Source: Reticulitermes speratus
Taxonomy: Eukaryota > Arthropoda > Insecta > Blattodea > Rhinotermitidae
Direction: 5' to 3'
Assembly (NCBI GenBank): GCA_021186555.1
Contig: JAJKFL010000007.1
Coordinates: 62,001-126,000 of the forward strand
DNA: 64,000 nt
In this document: positions 13,166-25,754 of the stretch, one piece after another
Layout: each line of letters opens with the position of its first letter
How positions within the stretch are numbered: position 1 is the stretch's first letter
Notes under the pieces: generated by a model
Databases searched by the model: none
Seen by the model: only the letters and a program-made list of their open reading frames with translations
What the model was told of the DNA's origin: nothing
Position numbers and translations under genes: made by a program

Positions 13166-16100
13166 CTAAATTTAGCTGTTTTCTCTCATTAGCAGTTTTC
13201 GGTTATTTTGCAGTCTTCGGTTATTTTGCAGTTTTAGGTTATTTAGCAGTTCACTGTTATTTAGCAGTTTTCGGTTATTTAGCAGTTTTCGGTTATTTAG
13301 CAGTTTTCGGTAATATAGCAGTTTTCGGTTATTTAGCAGTTTTCGGTTATTAATCAGTTTTCGGCTATTTAGCAATTTTCTGTTATTTAGCAGTTTTCTG
13401 TTATTATGCAGGTTTCTGTTATTTAGCAGCTTTCTGTTATTTAGCAGTTTTCTGTTATTTAGCAGTTTTCTGTTATTTAGCAGTTTTCTTTTATTAAGCA
13501 GTTTCCTTTTATTTAGCGGTTTTCTTTTATTTAGCAGTTTTCTGTTGTTTAGCAGTTTACTGTTATTTAGGAGTTTTCGGTTATTTAGCAGTTTTCGGTT
13601 ATTTAGCAGTGTTCGGTTATTTAGCAGTTTTCGGTTATTTAGCAGTTTTCGGTTATTTATCAGTTTTCGGTTATTTAGCAGTATTCGGTTATTTAGCAGT
13701 TTTCGGTTATTTGGCAGTTTTCTGTTATTTAGCAGTTTTGTTATTTAGCATTTTTCTGTTATTATGCAGTTTTCTGTTATTATGCAGTTTTTGTTATTTA
13801 GCAGTTTTCTGTTATTTAGCAGTTTTCTGTTATTTAGCAGTTTTCTGTTATTAAGCATTTTTGTGTTAATTTTCAGTTTTCTGTTATTTACCAGTTTTCT
13901 GTTATTTAGCAGTTTACTGTTATTTAGCAGTTTTCGGTTATTTAGCAGTTTTCGTTATTTAGCAGTTTCTGGTTATATAGCAGTTTTCGGTTATTTAGCA
14001 GTTTTCGGTTTTTTAGCAGTTTTCGATTATTTAGCATTTCTCGGTTATTTAGCAGTTTTCGGTTATTTATCAGTTTCGGTTATTTATCACTTTTCGGTTA
14101 TTTAGCAGTTTTCTGTTATTATGCAGTTTTCTGCTATTATGCAGTTTTATGTTATTATGCAGTTTTCTGTTATTATGCACTTTTCTGTTATTATGCAGTT
14201 TTCTGTTATTTAGCAGTTTACTGTTATTTAGCAGTTTTCGGTTATTTAGCAGCTTTCAGTTATTTAGCAGTTTTAGGTTATTTAGCAGTTTTCGGTTATT
14301 TAGCAGTTTTCGGTTATTTAGTAGTTTTCGGTTATTTAGCAGTTTTCCGTTATTTAGCAGTTTTTCGGTTATTTAGCAGTTTTCGGTTATTTAGCAATTT
14401 TCGGTTATTTAGCAGTTTTCGGTTATTCAGCAGTTTTCTGTTATTAAGCAGTTTTCTGTTATTAAGCAGTTTTCGGTTATTTAGCAGTTTTCGGTTATTT
14501 AGCAGTTTTACTGTTATTCAGCAGTTTTCGGTTATTTAGCAGTTTTCGGTTATTTAGCAGTATTCTGTTATATGCAGTTTTCGGTAATTTAGCAGTTTTC
14601 GGATATTTAGTAGTTTTCGGTTATTTAGGAGTTTTCTATTTTTTAGCATTTTTCTGTTATTATGCAGTTTTCTGTTTTTAACATTTTCTGTTTTTATGCA
14701 CTTTTATGTTATTATGCAGTTTTCTGTTATTTAGCAGTTTCTCTTATTATGCAGTTTACTATTATTTAGCAGTTTTCGGTTATTTAGCAGTTTTCGGTTA
14801 TTTAGCACTTTTCGGTTATTTAGCAGTTTTCGGTTATTCAGCAGTTTTCTGTTATTAAGCAGTTTTCTGTTATTAAGCAGTTTTCGGTTATTTAGCAGTT
14901 TTCGGTTATTTAGCAGTTTACTGTTATTCAGCAGTTTTCGGTTATTTAGCAGTTTTCGGTTATTTAGCAGTATTCTGTTATTATGCAGTTTTCTGCTATT
15001 ATTCAGTTTTATGTTATTACGCAGTTTTCTGTTATTATGCAGTTTTTTTTAATTAACAGTTTAGTGTTATTTAGCAGTTTTCGGTTATTTAGCAGTTTTC
15101 GGTTATTTAGCAGTTTTCGGTTATTTAGCAGTTTTCGGTTATTTAGAATATTTGGTTATTTAGCAGTTTTCGGTTATTTAGCATTTTTCGGTTATTTAGC
15201 TGTTTTCGGTTATTTATCAGTTTTCGGTTATTTATCAGTTTTCGGTTATTTAGCAGTTTTCTGTTATTATGCAGTTTTCAGCTCTTATTCAGTTTTATGT
15301 TATTATGCACTTTTCTGCTATTATGCAGTTTTTGTTATTTAGCAGTTTACTGTTATTTATGAGTTTTCGGTTATTTACAGTTTTCGGTTATTTAGCAGTT
15401 TTCGGTTATTTAGCAGTTTTCGGTTATATAGCAGTTTTCGGGTATTTAGCAATTTTCGGTTATTTAGAAGTTTTCGGTTATTTAGCAGTTTTCGGTTATT
15501 TAGCAGTATTCGGTTATTTATCATTTTCGGTTATTTATCAGTTTTCGGTTATTTAGCAGTTTTCTGTTATTATGAAGTTTTCTGCTATTATTCAGTTTTA
15601 TGTTATTATGCAGTTTTCTGTTATTTAGTAGTTTACCGTTATTTAGCAGTTTACTGTTATTTATGAGTTTTCGGTTATTTACAGTTTTCGGTTATTTAGC
15701 AGTTTTCGGTTATTTAGCAGTATTCGGTTATTTATCATTTTCGGTTATTTATCAGTTTTCGGTTATTTAGCAGTTTTCTGTTATTATGCAGTTTTCAGCT
15801 CTTATTCAGTTTTATGTTATTATGCACTTTTCTGCTATTATGCAGTTTTTGTTATTTAGCAGTTTACTGTTATTTATGAGTTTTCGGTTATTTACAGTTT
15901 TCGGTTATTTAGCAGTTTTCGGTTATTTAGCAGTTTTCGGTTATATAGCAGTTTTCGGGTATTTAGCAATTTTCGGTTATTTAGAAGTTTTCGGTTATTT
16001 AGCAGTTTTCGGTTATTTAGCAGTATTCGGTTATTTATCATTTTCGGTTATTTATCAGTTTTCGGTTATTTAGCAGTTTTCTGTTATTATGCAGTTTTCT

Positions 16101-17058
16101 GCTATTATGCAGTTTTATGTTATTATGCAGTTTTCTGTTATTATGCATTTTTCTGTTATTATGCAGTTTTCTGTTATTTAGCAGTTTACTGTTATTAGCA
16201 GTTTTCGGTTATTTAGCAGTTTTCGGTTATTTAGCAGTTTTCGGTTATTTTGCAGTTTTCGGTTATTTTGCAGTTTTTGGTTATTTAGCAGTTTTCGGTT
16301 ATTTAGCAGTTTTCGGTTATTTAGCAGTTTTCGGTTATTTAGCAGTTTACTGTTATTTAGCAGTTTTCGGTTATTTAGCAGTTTTCGGTTATTTAGCAGT
16401 TTTCTTTTTTTAGCAGTTTTCGGTTATTTAACATTTTTCGGTTATTTAGCAGTTTTCTGTTATTTAGCAGTTTTCTGTTATTATGCAGTTTTCTATTATG
16501 CAGTTTTCTGTTATTATGCACTTTTCTGTTATTATGCAGTTTTCTGTTATTTAGCAGTTTCTGTTATTATCCAGTTTACTGTTATTTAGCAGTTTTTGGT
16601 TATTTAGCAGTTTTCTGTTATTTAGCAGTTTTCTGTTATTTAGCAGTTTTCGGTTATTTAGCAGTTTTCGGTTATTTAGCAGTTTTCGGTTATTTAGCAG
16701 TTTTCGGTTATTTAGTAGTTTTCGGTTATTTAGCAGTTTTCGGTTATTTAGCAGTTTTCGGTTATTTAGCAGTTTTCGGTTATTTAGCAGTTTTCGTTTA
16801 TTTAGCAGTTTTCGGTTATTTAGCAGTTTTCGGTTATTTATCAGTTTTCGGTTATTTATCAGTTTTCGGTTATTTAGCAGTTTTGTTATTATGCAGTTTT
16901 CTGCTATTATGCAGTTTTATGTTATAATGCAGTTTTCTGTTATTATGCAGTTTTCTGTTATTATGCAGTTTTCTGTTATTTAGCAGTTTACTGTTATTTA
17001 GCAGTTTTCGGTTATTTAGCAGTTTTCGGTTATTTAGCAGTTTTCTGTTATTTAGCAG
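13166..17058 (-). repeat. 18-bp subtelomeric satellite, right arm (inverse)
   Basis: Clean tandem array of AGCAGTTTTCGGTTATTT, the reverse complement of the left-arm unit. Open frames encode only repeats of the LAVFGY type and are not genes. It joins unique DNA at about 17058. Rare variants occur in the same inverted order in the left arm, for example a TTTCTTTTTTTAGC block at about 16403 here and 300 there. Confidence 0.95.
15262..16077. repeat. 517-bp higher-order duplication in the satellite
   Basis: The stretch from about 15269 to 15556 recurs with every variant base at 15786-16073, an offset of 517 bp. It marks a recent higher-order duplication within the 18-bp array. Confidence 0.85.
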
Positions 17059-17059
17059 T

Positions 17060-17220
17060 TTCAAATTTCGCGCCATCTTGTTTATATACATTCAAATTTC
17101 GCGCCAGCAGCCATCCTTGTTTACATATTACGTCATAAGATCATTAACCTAGCCGCCATGTTTGTTTACATGTAACGTCATAAGGTCATTGACCTGGTCA
17201 CGTGACTTTGTTTACATTCG
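17060..17220. repeat. Short duplicated motifs at the satellite edge
   Basis: CAAATTTCGCGCCA occurs twice. A block of about 45 bp (TTGTTTACAT, TACGTCATAAG, TCATT, ACCT) also occurs twice with a few changes. The function is unknown. Confidence 0.5.
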
Positions 17221-17344
17221 CTTCCTGTCGGCTCAATCATCGGCCAAACGTGTAGTAATACTACTCACCGCAGCCTTAAGGCTTATTGTGCAACCCTCTG
17301 ATGAAGATGAAGAGAAAGATGATCGGTTTTTACTTTTTTCCAAG

Positions 17345-17501
17345 TAATGGAGCACCGCTGGAATGAAAATGAAAGGGGAAAACCGAAGTACTCTGGGGGA
17401 AACCTGTCCCAGTGCCACTTTTGTCCACCAAAAATCCCACATGGACCGACCTGGAATCGAACCCGGCCGGCGACTAATCGCCTGAGCCATCGCACCGCCA
17501 A
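17345..17501 (-). mobile_element. tRNA-derived SINE
   Basis: Read on the minus strand it starts with a tRNA-like head. There is an A-box-like TGGCTCAGGCG (17479-17489) and a perfect B box GGTTCGATTCC (17453-17463). A tRNA-unrelated body containing GTGGCACTGGGACAGG follows. A diverged copy of the body lies at about 19980-20075 in the same orientation. Pol III promoter boxes are the hallmark of tRNA-SINEs. The family name is not known to me. Confidence 0.7.
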
Positions 17502-17825
17502 GTGCCGTGTTTGGGAGAACCAAACTTACAGTACGGCTACTGATGGCAGTTACCGCTATCCCCTACAGCGTACAAACACGCTGGCCCCAAGGCCACCCCT
17601 AATCTTAAGAACTCTAAAATAATCCCTGTAGCTCGGACAAGCTGTACTCACGTGGAGACTCAGAGGGGGAACGCGGCTACACTAACCTAACCTAAATAAC
17701 AGTACTGGTGTCCTTAACTGCACGACAGTATTTTATTATATGTAACAATAACATTAGATGACCTTTAGTACAACATGTTTCGACCTGTAAAGGTCACCTT
17801 CAGATTTCTTCTAGAGCGTAATAAG
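17502..17825. other. No gene seen
   Basis: Unique sequence. On the minus strand, 17765-17815 resembles a decayed CTGAAG...GAAAC element like those at 30.8-38.5 kb, but with a core mismatch. Confidence 0.4.
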
Positions 17826-18245
17826 CGTCTGGTTTTGTGTATTGTACTTCCATGATAACTGTTGTTGATGTGGGATTGTGTTGCCTGTTCTAGCTCTGTG
17901 TGAGTATTGTGTATTGTACTTGCATGATAACTGTTGTTGATGTGGTGTGTGTACTGGATTGTGTTGCCTGTTCTAGCTCTGTGTGAGTATTGTGTATTGT
18001 ACTTGCATGATATCTGTTGTTGATGTGGTGTGTGTACTGGATTGTGTTGCCTGTTCTAGCTCTGTGTGAGTATTGTGTATTGTACTTGCATGATATCTGT
18101 TGTTGATGTGGTGTGTGTACTGGATTGTGTTGCCTGTTCTAGCTCTGTGTGAGTATTGTGTATTGTACTTGCATGATATCTGTTGTTGATGTGGTGTGTG
18201 TACTGGATTGTGTTGCCTGTTCTAGCTCTGTGTGAGTATTGTGTC
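17826..18245 (+). repeat. 83-bp minisatellite, about 5 copies
   Basis: The unit begins GTATTGTGTATTGTACTTGC and contains TGTTGCCTGTTCTAGCTC. Copies start near 17904, 17987 and 18070, and the first copy is shorter. Frames through it are not credible genes. Confidence 0.85.
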
Positions 18246-19014
18246 AAAAATCGGGCTGTTGGTGACGGTGTGGTTGTTTAAGTGTTGGTTTCGTTTGCTC
18301 AAGCTGTATATGTAGAACTGCTCCACGTCTTCATGTTTCCCTTTGTTTGTGATGAGCAGTGTGTCCATCGTGTTCTCTGTTGTGCCATGTGTACGGCTTG
18401 TCTGATTGTGATAGCGGGCTCTTGTGAATGCGGTAATGAACCTTCGGGTTGCATAAAATGCGGGGCATCTGACTAGCTACGAACATGCTGGCTTCTCAAG
18501 GACTGCTTCATGGAGTTAGGTTCCTTATTGAAAAATTTAAGCCAGATTTAAAATTACTGGGAGATTATTTTCTGGAACTTTTTTATATTAGAATAAATGT
18601 AACTGGGTTTAGGTGCTTGTAACTAGTCAGTTCGAGCAATGTGTGCTTACTCATGCACGCAGAGAGCAGATAAGACGTAATACAATCCTCTCCTCCTACA
18701 GCTAATATACACTGCAGACCGCAGCTGCAGACTTCATCTGTTGCTTGTGACGCAATTTATTTGCCGCCAGACTGCAGCTAGGTACATGTGACGCCATTTG
18801 TTACAGTATCGTACACACCACAACAAACCGGCTGTTTATATCTTGCGAGTGGGGCTCTGTCTTTCAAACGGAAGGCACATCAGACTGAATCATGCTTTCT
18901 CTTCCATATCAAAAGACATTCATCTCAGACACTATCTGCTTGTATTCAGCACCTCCAGACTTCAGCTACTAGCAGTAACACGCATGCCAGAATGCAGACT
19001 GATGCTTAATAAAG
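18246..19014. other. No gene seen
   Basis: Unique sequence with short open frames only. No domain, splice-flanked exon or repeat could be supported. Confidence 0.3.
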
Positions 19015-19195
19015 ACCACGGCGTTGCCAGTGAAGTCCAAGGTGGCTGTGCAGCCCACCCACTCTCCTATTCAATGGGCCCCCGAGTTTTTTCCCCGAGG
19101 TATAGCGGCCGAAGCGTGAAGCTGACTACTGAACTCCAGCTAGTGTGGTGAGAATGAGTGGAGCTGTACCTCTATTCCCCTATATTCTTGCATGG
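19015..19195 (+). mobile_element. Diverged SINE copy (family B)
   Basis: Shares an ordered set of words with 21950-22095: CTCCTATxCAATGGG, then a TAxAGCGGCCG block, GAGCTxxTACCTCTA and ATCxTGGAAT. It is the 3' body of the same dispersed element; its head is not recognisable. Confidence 0.5.
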
Positions 19196-20769
19196 AATGG
19201 GCAAGGAACAATTTTAGGGCGCTGTAATTCCGCAGTTCTGCATCCAAGATGGTCGTAAAGACAGCCATGTAAATGCCCACCCAGATGTAGAATGGTCATA
19301 CGGTAAAGGTTAACTCAAAGCTCTGCGACACAATATGCCTACAGCTCACACACTTGCACTAACAGACAAACTTTACTGCTACGTTCACACGAACTTCCTA
19401 TTCTGGAGATACTAGATACTGGAATTAACCTGTAGTCAGAACTGTACATAATCCTTCATATACTCGTACTTATTTCAATTCCTTATACAATATTTAAATT
19501 AATCAATCTGGCTACCTATTTCTGCACAATTAAGTCAGTGTCTAAGACTAAACCCTTCTGTTGCGGACAGCCCTAAACATTTAACACTGGTCTGCTTTAG
19601 ACTGCCTATTGAAATGAAAAGACTACAAATAAAACGCCAGTCACCCCCCCCCCCCCATCGTCCCCATATCTCAACAATAAACTTACCTTTTCACAGGAAT
19701 CCCTAAGCCACAAACCTTTTATTATTTCTAAGTGCGTACTGTACTTCTGTCCTTTTCAAAGCAGGTTTTCCTAAGCACTATATGACTCCCTCCAGCATCA
19801 CCATTTTTGCCAAAGTCTTTCTACCAAGCATTTCCTGTATAGTACAGCCCATTTTTTGCCACTACACATAAAGACGTACATCCTCCTCCCAAAACAGTCT
19901 TTTTTTAAGTGTGTTATTTATTGAGACTGCCAGCTGCTGAGACAGTGACACATGCATGAGTACTGACAGCATCGGAGGAAAGATACACAGGCAGTCCAAG
20001 GTACTCGGAGTAAAACCTGTCCCAGTGCCACTCTGTCCAACACAAATCCCACAAGCACTAGCCTGGACCTGGGCATCCACTAAGAGGCCAGTGACCATGG
20101 AACATACCCAAAGCAGTCTCATTACACTGCAGTCTGTTTCTGGTCACTATTCTGGAAAACTCTGTACATTTCCTTGCCTTCCAGTTTCTTAATTCTCCCC
20201 ACTATATTCACAAAGCAAGCAATCTATCGATTCCACCTACATCACATGTTCCTATGCCATTCTTATGTGATGCCAAGCCAGTCAAATCTGTCTGCATTAC
20301 AGTTCTAGTCTGGATTCCTGAAGCCCTGAATATTACCCCAAAAGCACTGGACTTCCTCCCAGGCTCTGTCATTACACTGCAGTCAATTTCCAGTTACTGT
20401 TCATCGCAAGAAATGTATTTACCTCCTAGACACTCTGGTACAGCATTTAGCCAATGGCCTGTTCCTGTACTTGTTATTCTCTTCACAGCCACTTCCCACA
20501 TTGACTTTACCCCCATGACATATTTTACTATAACGGTTATTGCTGTTACACGTGTATTCATATACAGAATGCTTAGCTTCAGGAACACAGATGAACTGTG
20601 TGACATTATAAATATCAGATACAGAACGTTGTTGACTGCTTATGCCTAGAGTGCTAATTCATTCATAATGCTCAACAGTAATTTGTGTTGTCAGTATACA
20701 GTTCATTATTATTTGTAACCATGTGAGGAAAACGTATTAAAGACTGTACATGATCTGAAGCAGACTCAC
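19196..20769. mobile_element. Intergenic DNA with a diverged SINE at about 19960-20095
   Basis: A segment containing AACCTGTCCCAGTGCCACT and AATCCCACA matches the body of the 17.4-kb SINE, same orientation, with its tRNA head decayed. A poly-C run lies near 19645. Nothing else can be supported. Confidence 0.45.
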
Positions 20770-20851
20770 CGTTTGCTGTACCTCTGTGGTGATCAAAGAA
20801 CAGACATCTTTGGCCAGCTGTTATGTCACACAGTGTTCTCTGCAACCCAAC
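20770..20851 (-). CDS. Candidate internal exon of an unknown gene
   Basis: On the minus strand an 82-bp segment follows a pyrimidine-rich acceptor (TTTTTGTGTTTTTGTAG) and ends at a good donor (G|GTGAGT). Only phase 0 is open. It encodes 27 residues containing LQRTLCDITAG and CLFFDHHRGTAN. The other two phases hit stops. I do not recognise the protein. It could be one exon of a minus-strand gene spread over this intergenic region, possibly with the exon at 27779-27869, but the phases show that at least one more exon would be needed. A chance pairing of splice-like sites cannot be excluded. Confidence 0.35.
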
Positions 20852-21874
20852 CTACAAAAACACAAAAATCAGTTTCAGTGATCCTGTTGGTTGAATGTGA
20901 TGTGTTTGTATTTCATATTGCATTTAAAATGTAACAGAGGAAGGTAATTCCAAAGAAAACCTCAGAATAAGGCTTAAAGCATTAGAAAATATGTTCAGCT
21001 ACATTTCTACCGTACCACAATTGGTCACAATTACTTTATTCAAACCACCAAGGTGCACGTATCGTGTTTTGACCTCAACATTATACTGCAAACTCAAGAG
21101 AAACTGGTGTTCTTTGGCATTTCTATTGTTTTAAGCACATTTCACCAAAAAACTCTTGAGTTCAGCACCCTCTACTACTGACAAATATTATAATGGAAGC
21201 ATCTCAATCGTACTTAGCTTCACGAATGCCATCGCCATTGGTTAAAGGTAAAAATTTTCATTTGCTTAATTAAGCTCCACACCATTAACAGACATTCTTA
21301 ACCTTGGCACAACATGGAGGACAGAAGAGAGCTTCATGCCCTGGGCGCTTTACCCTGAGGGAAAGACACCACAAAACCACTGAACAGGGATATGAATGAG
21401 CACCAGTGTAACAATTATATGAAAGCTTCTAACAATTTAAATTTTTGTCTGTCTACTGCTGTTGACAATAATTTGTGGAATATGCAAAACAAGTGATAGC
21501 TCCTCATTTATGCTCACATAGAGGGATCAGGTTAAAAACTAAACGTAATAAATTATTTTAAAAAGCTATAGCTAAGCATACATTTTGAACAAAATAAATG
21601 ATTAACCTTTTTTATGGTTCCATAAGAGTAAATTATAACAAACAAACAAATGCTGAATGTAGAATCACGCTTTTTTTTTAACCTGCATTACATTTTGCAA
21701 GTTGTATCTAAGCCCACCTCACGCCAAGTCACTGTCCTTATATCAGATGATGAGTAACAGCAACAGTCAGCAGAATGGCATTTATCCTGCAGAATTCATA
21801 CAAATGCTGTTCAACTCCAATGCAGAATGCTTAATCTAATTATGCTGTATTACCTCCATCATTTATAACTCACT
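20852..21874. other. No gene seen
   Basis: AT-rich unique sequence with no recognisable exon, RNA or repeat. Confidence 0.3.
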
Positions 21875-22105
21875 ACAGGCTGGGCAGTTCAGGGTTCAAA
21901 CCCCAGTACAGGCAAGACTTTCTGCACCATCCAGGACAGCCCTGGGGCCCAGCCAGCCTCCTATACAATGGGTACTGGGTCTTTCCTGGGGGTAAAGCGG
22001 CCGGGATGTGGCATTGACCACTCACTCCCATCAAGCGCCGAGGTTAAAGAAAGAGTAGAGCTAATACCTCTACGCCCTCTCTGTGCTATCATGGAATACT
22101 ATAGG
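21875..22105 (+). mobile_element. tRNA-derived SINE (family B)
   Basis: A B-box-like GGTTCAAACC lies at 21893-21902, preceded by a CTGGGCAGTTCAG head. The body (CAATGGGTACTGGG, AAAGCGGCCGGG, CATCAAGCGCCGAGG) is shared in diverged form with 19015-19195. This fits a tRNA-SINE read on the plus strand. The 74-aa frame at 21968 lies inside it and is not a gene. Confidence 0.6.
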
Positions 22106-23806
22106 GTGAACTTTATTTTTACTGCCATCACTTTTTCTCACTCTCTCTATGTCTGCAGCATATCACAAATTCACATCCAGATGGCTGTATGACTGCCCAC
22201 AAGTACCAGCTGTGGTGAACATTAAGCAGAGATCTGAGGTCCTCAAAGCAGACTATGAATGTTGATGACACTGCAGTTTGGCAGGTAGACATTTCAGAGG
22301 AACATGCTGTCTCCACATTCAGCACTTACACCCTCAAGTTGGAGACAGCACATTCCCCAGAAATGTTGGTACTTATCAGTCAAAATAGAGAATGTCACGT
22401 CTCTTTGTAACATGCAAATGTTTGACACAGTTTGTTCAAATTTTCAGTCCTTATATTTAGCAGTGCTTGACAATGACAGACTCTTCAAGTCACTCCGAAG
22501 AGTATGCAACATTGAGTAGGCAACCTTACACAAAAAAGTCCCATGTGTTCAACATGACTTCATGTATGACAACCCTGCTCCAGTGTTTCACAATTAACAA
22601 CCTTCATGATGTTCAAGACATATTTATATCGGCAGATAATGCTGTCAGACAACATTGCACAACACCAAAACACATCTGGAAATGTAATCAGTCATAAAAT
22701 AATAAAGTGTGTGTTATGTATTTACATTAATATCTCAAGAATATATCTTGCTCATGTGACATTTCTTTCCACTGTTATTTTGGCAGTATCATGGGCAACT
22801 GTTTTACTGGAGCCTTGTAAGTATTCAAGATGCAGACTAGTTCTATTGTAGACAGGTTCTTCCAACCGAAGCAATAAGCCAGTATGTTTGAATTTCCCAC
22901 TGGCACACCCATCTTAGAAGTGTCCTGACAAAACAATCCAGCAGCTTTCTCCTAATGATATACTGAACCATGTGACCCTCAAAGAAATTTCAATCCATCT
23001 TGGAAAACACTCTTTTGTGTACAGAAACCTGCTCTTAGCAAGTGTGATGCCCAAACAGGTAAGCAATTTTGTATTATGTGAAATTCCCTTCTTCTTGCTG
23101 TCTGCTGTACCCAAGGCAATTCTGTTCCCCTGTCGTGTCAGCTTCCTATAGTCATCACCTATTCCGACCGGTCCTCAAGTAATTAGCTACATGTTTTCAA
23201 ATCTCAGCACTGCACAAATTTTGCCCCTTGTGCCACCAGTTACCACTGTTACAATTACAGATGCACTCCCACTGCCAGTAAGTTAATGTGATGGGCATGC
23301 TGAGGCAAAAACATTACATGCATTATTCTGTCCAGTTACATAAATATAACCATGACTGCAAGTTTACAATAAAGAATTTCCAGGTTAGGTGATGAGAACA
23401 TAAGAACAGTGTTATTTCAAACAATGCTAAGACACGGTTGTTGTACAGGAACATATGTACACAGCTGTAATGGACAGAACATCTAGAATCACAGTTTAAC
23501 TTGCTTGATACACCACGTTCAGTCCACAGTAAATGAGGTCCTTGTCTCACTGTCTAGATCAACTTCTTCAGCACATTACACTCAACAAAATGCCTTCATC
23601 TTCGGGGTCAAGCAGTCAAAGAAGATTACTAGACCCTGAAGATGACGCTTCAAAATGTCGGGAACTACTCATCCAATGACACAGTGTCACATCCCAGGAG
23701 ACTTGAATCTTTAGCAACACGAGAACCTCAAATCCTGCACATCTCTGCACTGTACTGAATGACTACAGACCACAGATCAAATACCAGAAGAGACAGAGAC
23801 TTTATG

Positions 23807-23847
<41 letters not shown>

Positions 23848-25754
23848 ATATATAAGACTATATACTATAGACAGAGACTTCTCTACATCACAGCTACCAT
23901 GGTGAGAGGGCAAGCATACTGCTTAAGACCTGCATGGAGTTTTAACCTCACACCCCCTATATGCCTTCAGCATGTGGTCCTTTGGCAGGATCCTTTCTTT
24001 CATCATTGGGTATCTGACATCTGGCAAGTTTATGTGGTTACTGCACATGTGGGGCTGCACATGATCAGGTGTATCTTAATCCTTATCTCATAATATGTAC
24101 AGGTAGCAAGGCACTGTATAATTTATCATACATATGACAGGGGTTAACCAAAATTTATTCTCAACAGTGTCACTGTACAAATTTTATGCCAATGTACTTA
24201 TTGCCAGGCTACATACCAGCTACCATGTTATCTAAGAGACTGTCAGCTTTCCTTCCCCTCATTATGTTACTGCAAGTCAGATTACATCAGGTGCCAACTT
24301 TCGTAGTTATTCTGGAGTGCCCATATTTAAAACACGCTGGGTTAACTTAGAAAGGTAAACAGGGCAGACCCCATGAGATACTTTTTCAAATTGTAAACTG
24401 AGTTACCAGTCCATTTACTAGTGTAACTAAGAGCAAATAACTAGCTTCAAATTAAACAACCTTGCCTTTTGACGGTATTCACACAAATTCATTACGAGTC
24501 ACGCCACTCTTAAGCCTTCACATATCCCTAGTGCAAATACGTAAATACATTCAGAAAAAAGCCATGGTCAACCAACAAGTTGGTCCTCCACACTGGCATT
24601 TCGGCAGGGGCACAAATACTATCGCGTTACTAAGTCCGGTCAAAGCCCGACAGAGCCATCAGTACAAACGTGGTGATAGCACTTGGGTCAAATCGGTCCC
24701 GAAATTTTGTTCTCTTACAGCTACCGTGAAGTACCACAAAGCACAGTAAACGCACTGATTACGGTCCCATCCCGCGGCATCATGTTTTCATTACGTAACC
24801 TGTCGACTCAGCGCTGCGCTGTTTGTTTCCCTACACATGGCAAGACTTCGACAACGAACATTCATGTGGGTGCTGTGCCACTTCCCCTTACCTGCAGAAT
24901 ATATATCACTATTCGTTCAAATTTCCTTCGTACATATCACAGGACTTGGCGAGCTCAATTTTTAAATTATATAACACACTTGAAATCACTTACACGTTAC
25001 TACCTCACACACCAACACACCCCAAATTAGAAAACGGCGCCGACAAATGTAGCTGCTATGCATCAGAGGCCGCAGATGATCTGTGCTGCTTCATCTCGGA
25101 TTACAGTCATGCCCCTCAATTCTCCGACACTAGCATTATCGGGTGTATATATAGGAAATATACACCGATAATATAGTTTTCCCCATGTCTTCGATATGTC
25201 CAACTCATAATTTGCCCATTATTTGAAATATGAAATGTATATAGTTACGTACATGTTAAAACACAAATCACAAAATCAGGACTTGGCGCGAGATTTGGAA
25301 TGAGCTGTTGTCTTAGCCTGAGTGCTTAGCCTACTTGTGTCTTCTTGTACTTAAAGCGTTTATATTGTTCCTTTTAACAAGACATGTTACATCAGCCCTC
25401 ATCAATTCATCCTATTACAAATACATTTGTACGTACAACCGTCCACTTTTCAATCCACGTAACATTCTGTCAGTTCCTTCTGTGTTCAGCTGACGCTTGC
25501 CGCATGCAGACAGCTGCCTGCTACACCGGCAGTCCGGTTTGTGCCTTCAGTCGCGGCCTGTCGAACCGCAACAAACGCACATCTCTGCCATCAACGTCCC
25601 GCAACGTCGTACTGAACACACTTTATGGCCCCGGCAGTGTTTCAGTGCACAGTGCAGTCTTGGTCATCACGACGCAGTGCTGCCAAGCACAGTCCGTATC
25701 AGGCACATATGTGTTGCTTCAGCACTGCACTGGTCACTGCAGGAATATTCGGCG
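22106..25754. other. Intergenic DNA, no gene seen
   Basis: Mostly unique sequence. It holds an 11-12-bp inverted repeat (TGCTGTCTCCA...TGGAGACAGCA, about 22308-22352), an (AT)n run at 23807-23856, and a 15-bp inverted repeat with a 6-base loop around TATATA at 25135-25173. Short open frames show no domain or splice support. Confidence 0.35.
23807..23856. repeat. (AT)n microsatellite
   Basis: Uninterrupted AT dinucleotide run of nearly 40 bases, with a GTTATATATAAG edge. Confidence 0.9.

Noticed and set aside
13172..17091. Hydrophobic repeat ORFs in the right satellite arm
   Set aside because: Same satellite read on the other strand; not genes.
17765..17815. Minus-strand CTGAAG...GAAAC element as a hammerhead
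   Set aside because: CUGAAGG breaks the required CUGANGA core; too decayed to call.
23630..23680. CTGAAGATGAC...GTCGGGAAC as a hammerhead
   Set aside because: GGGAAC replaces GAAAC and stem II is poor.
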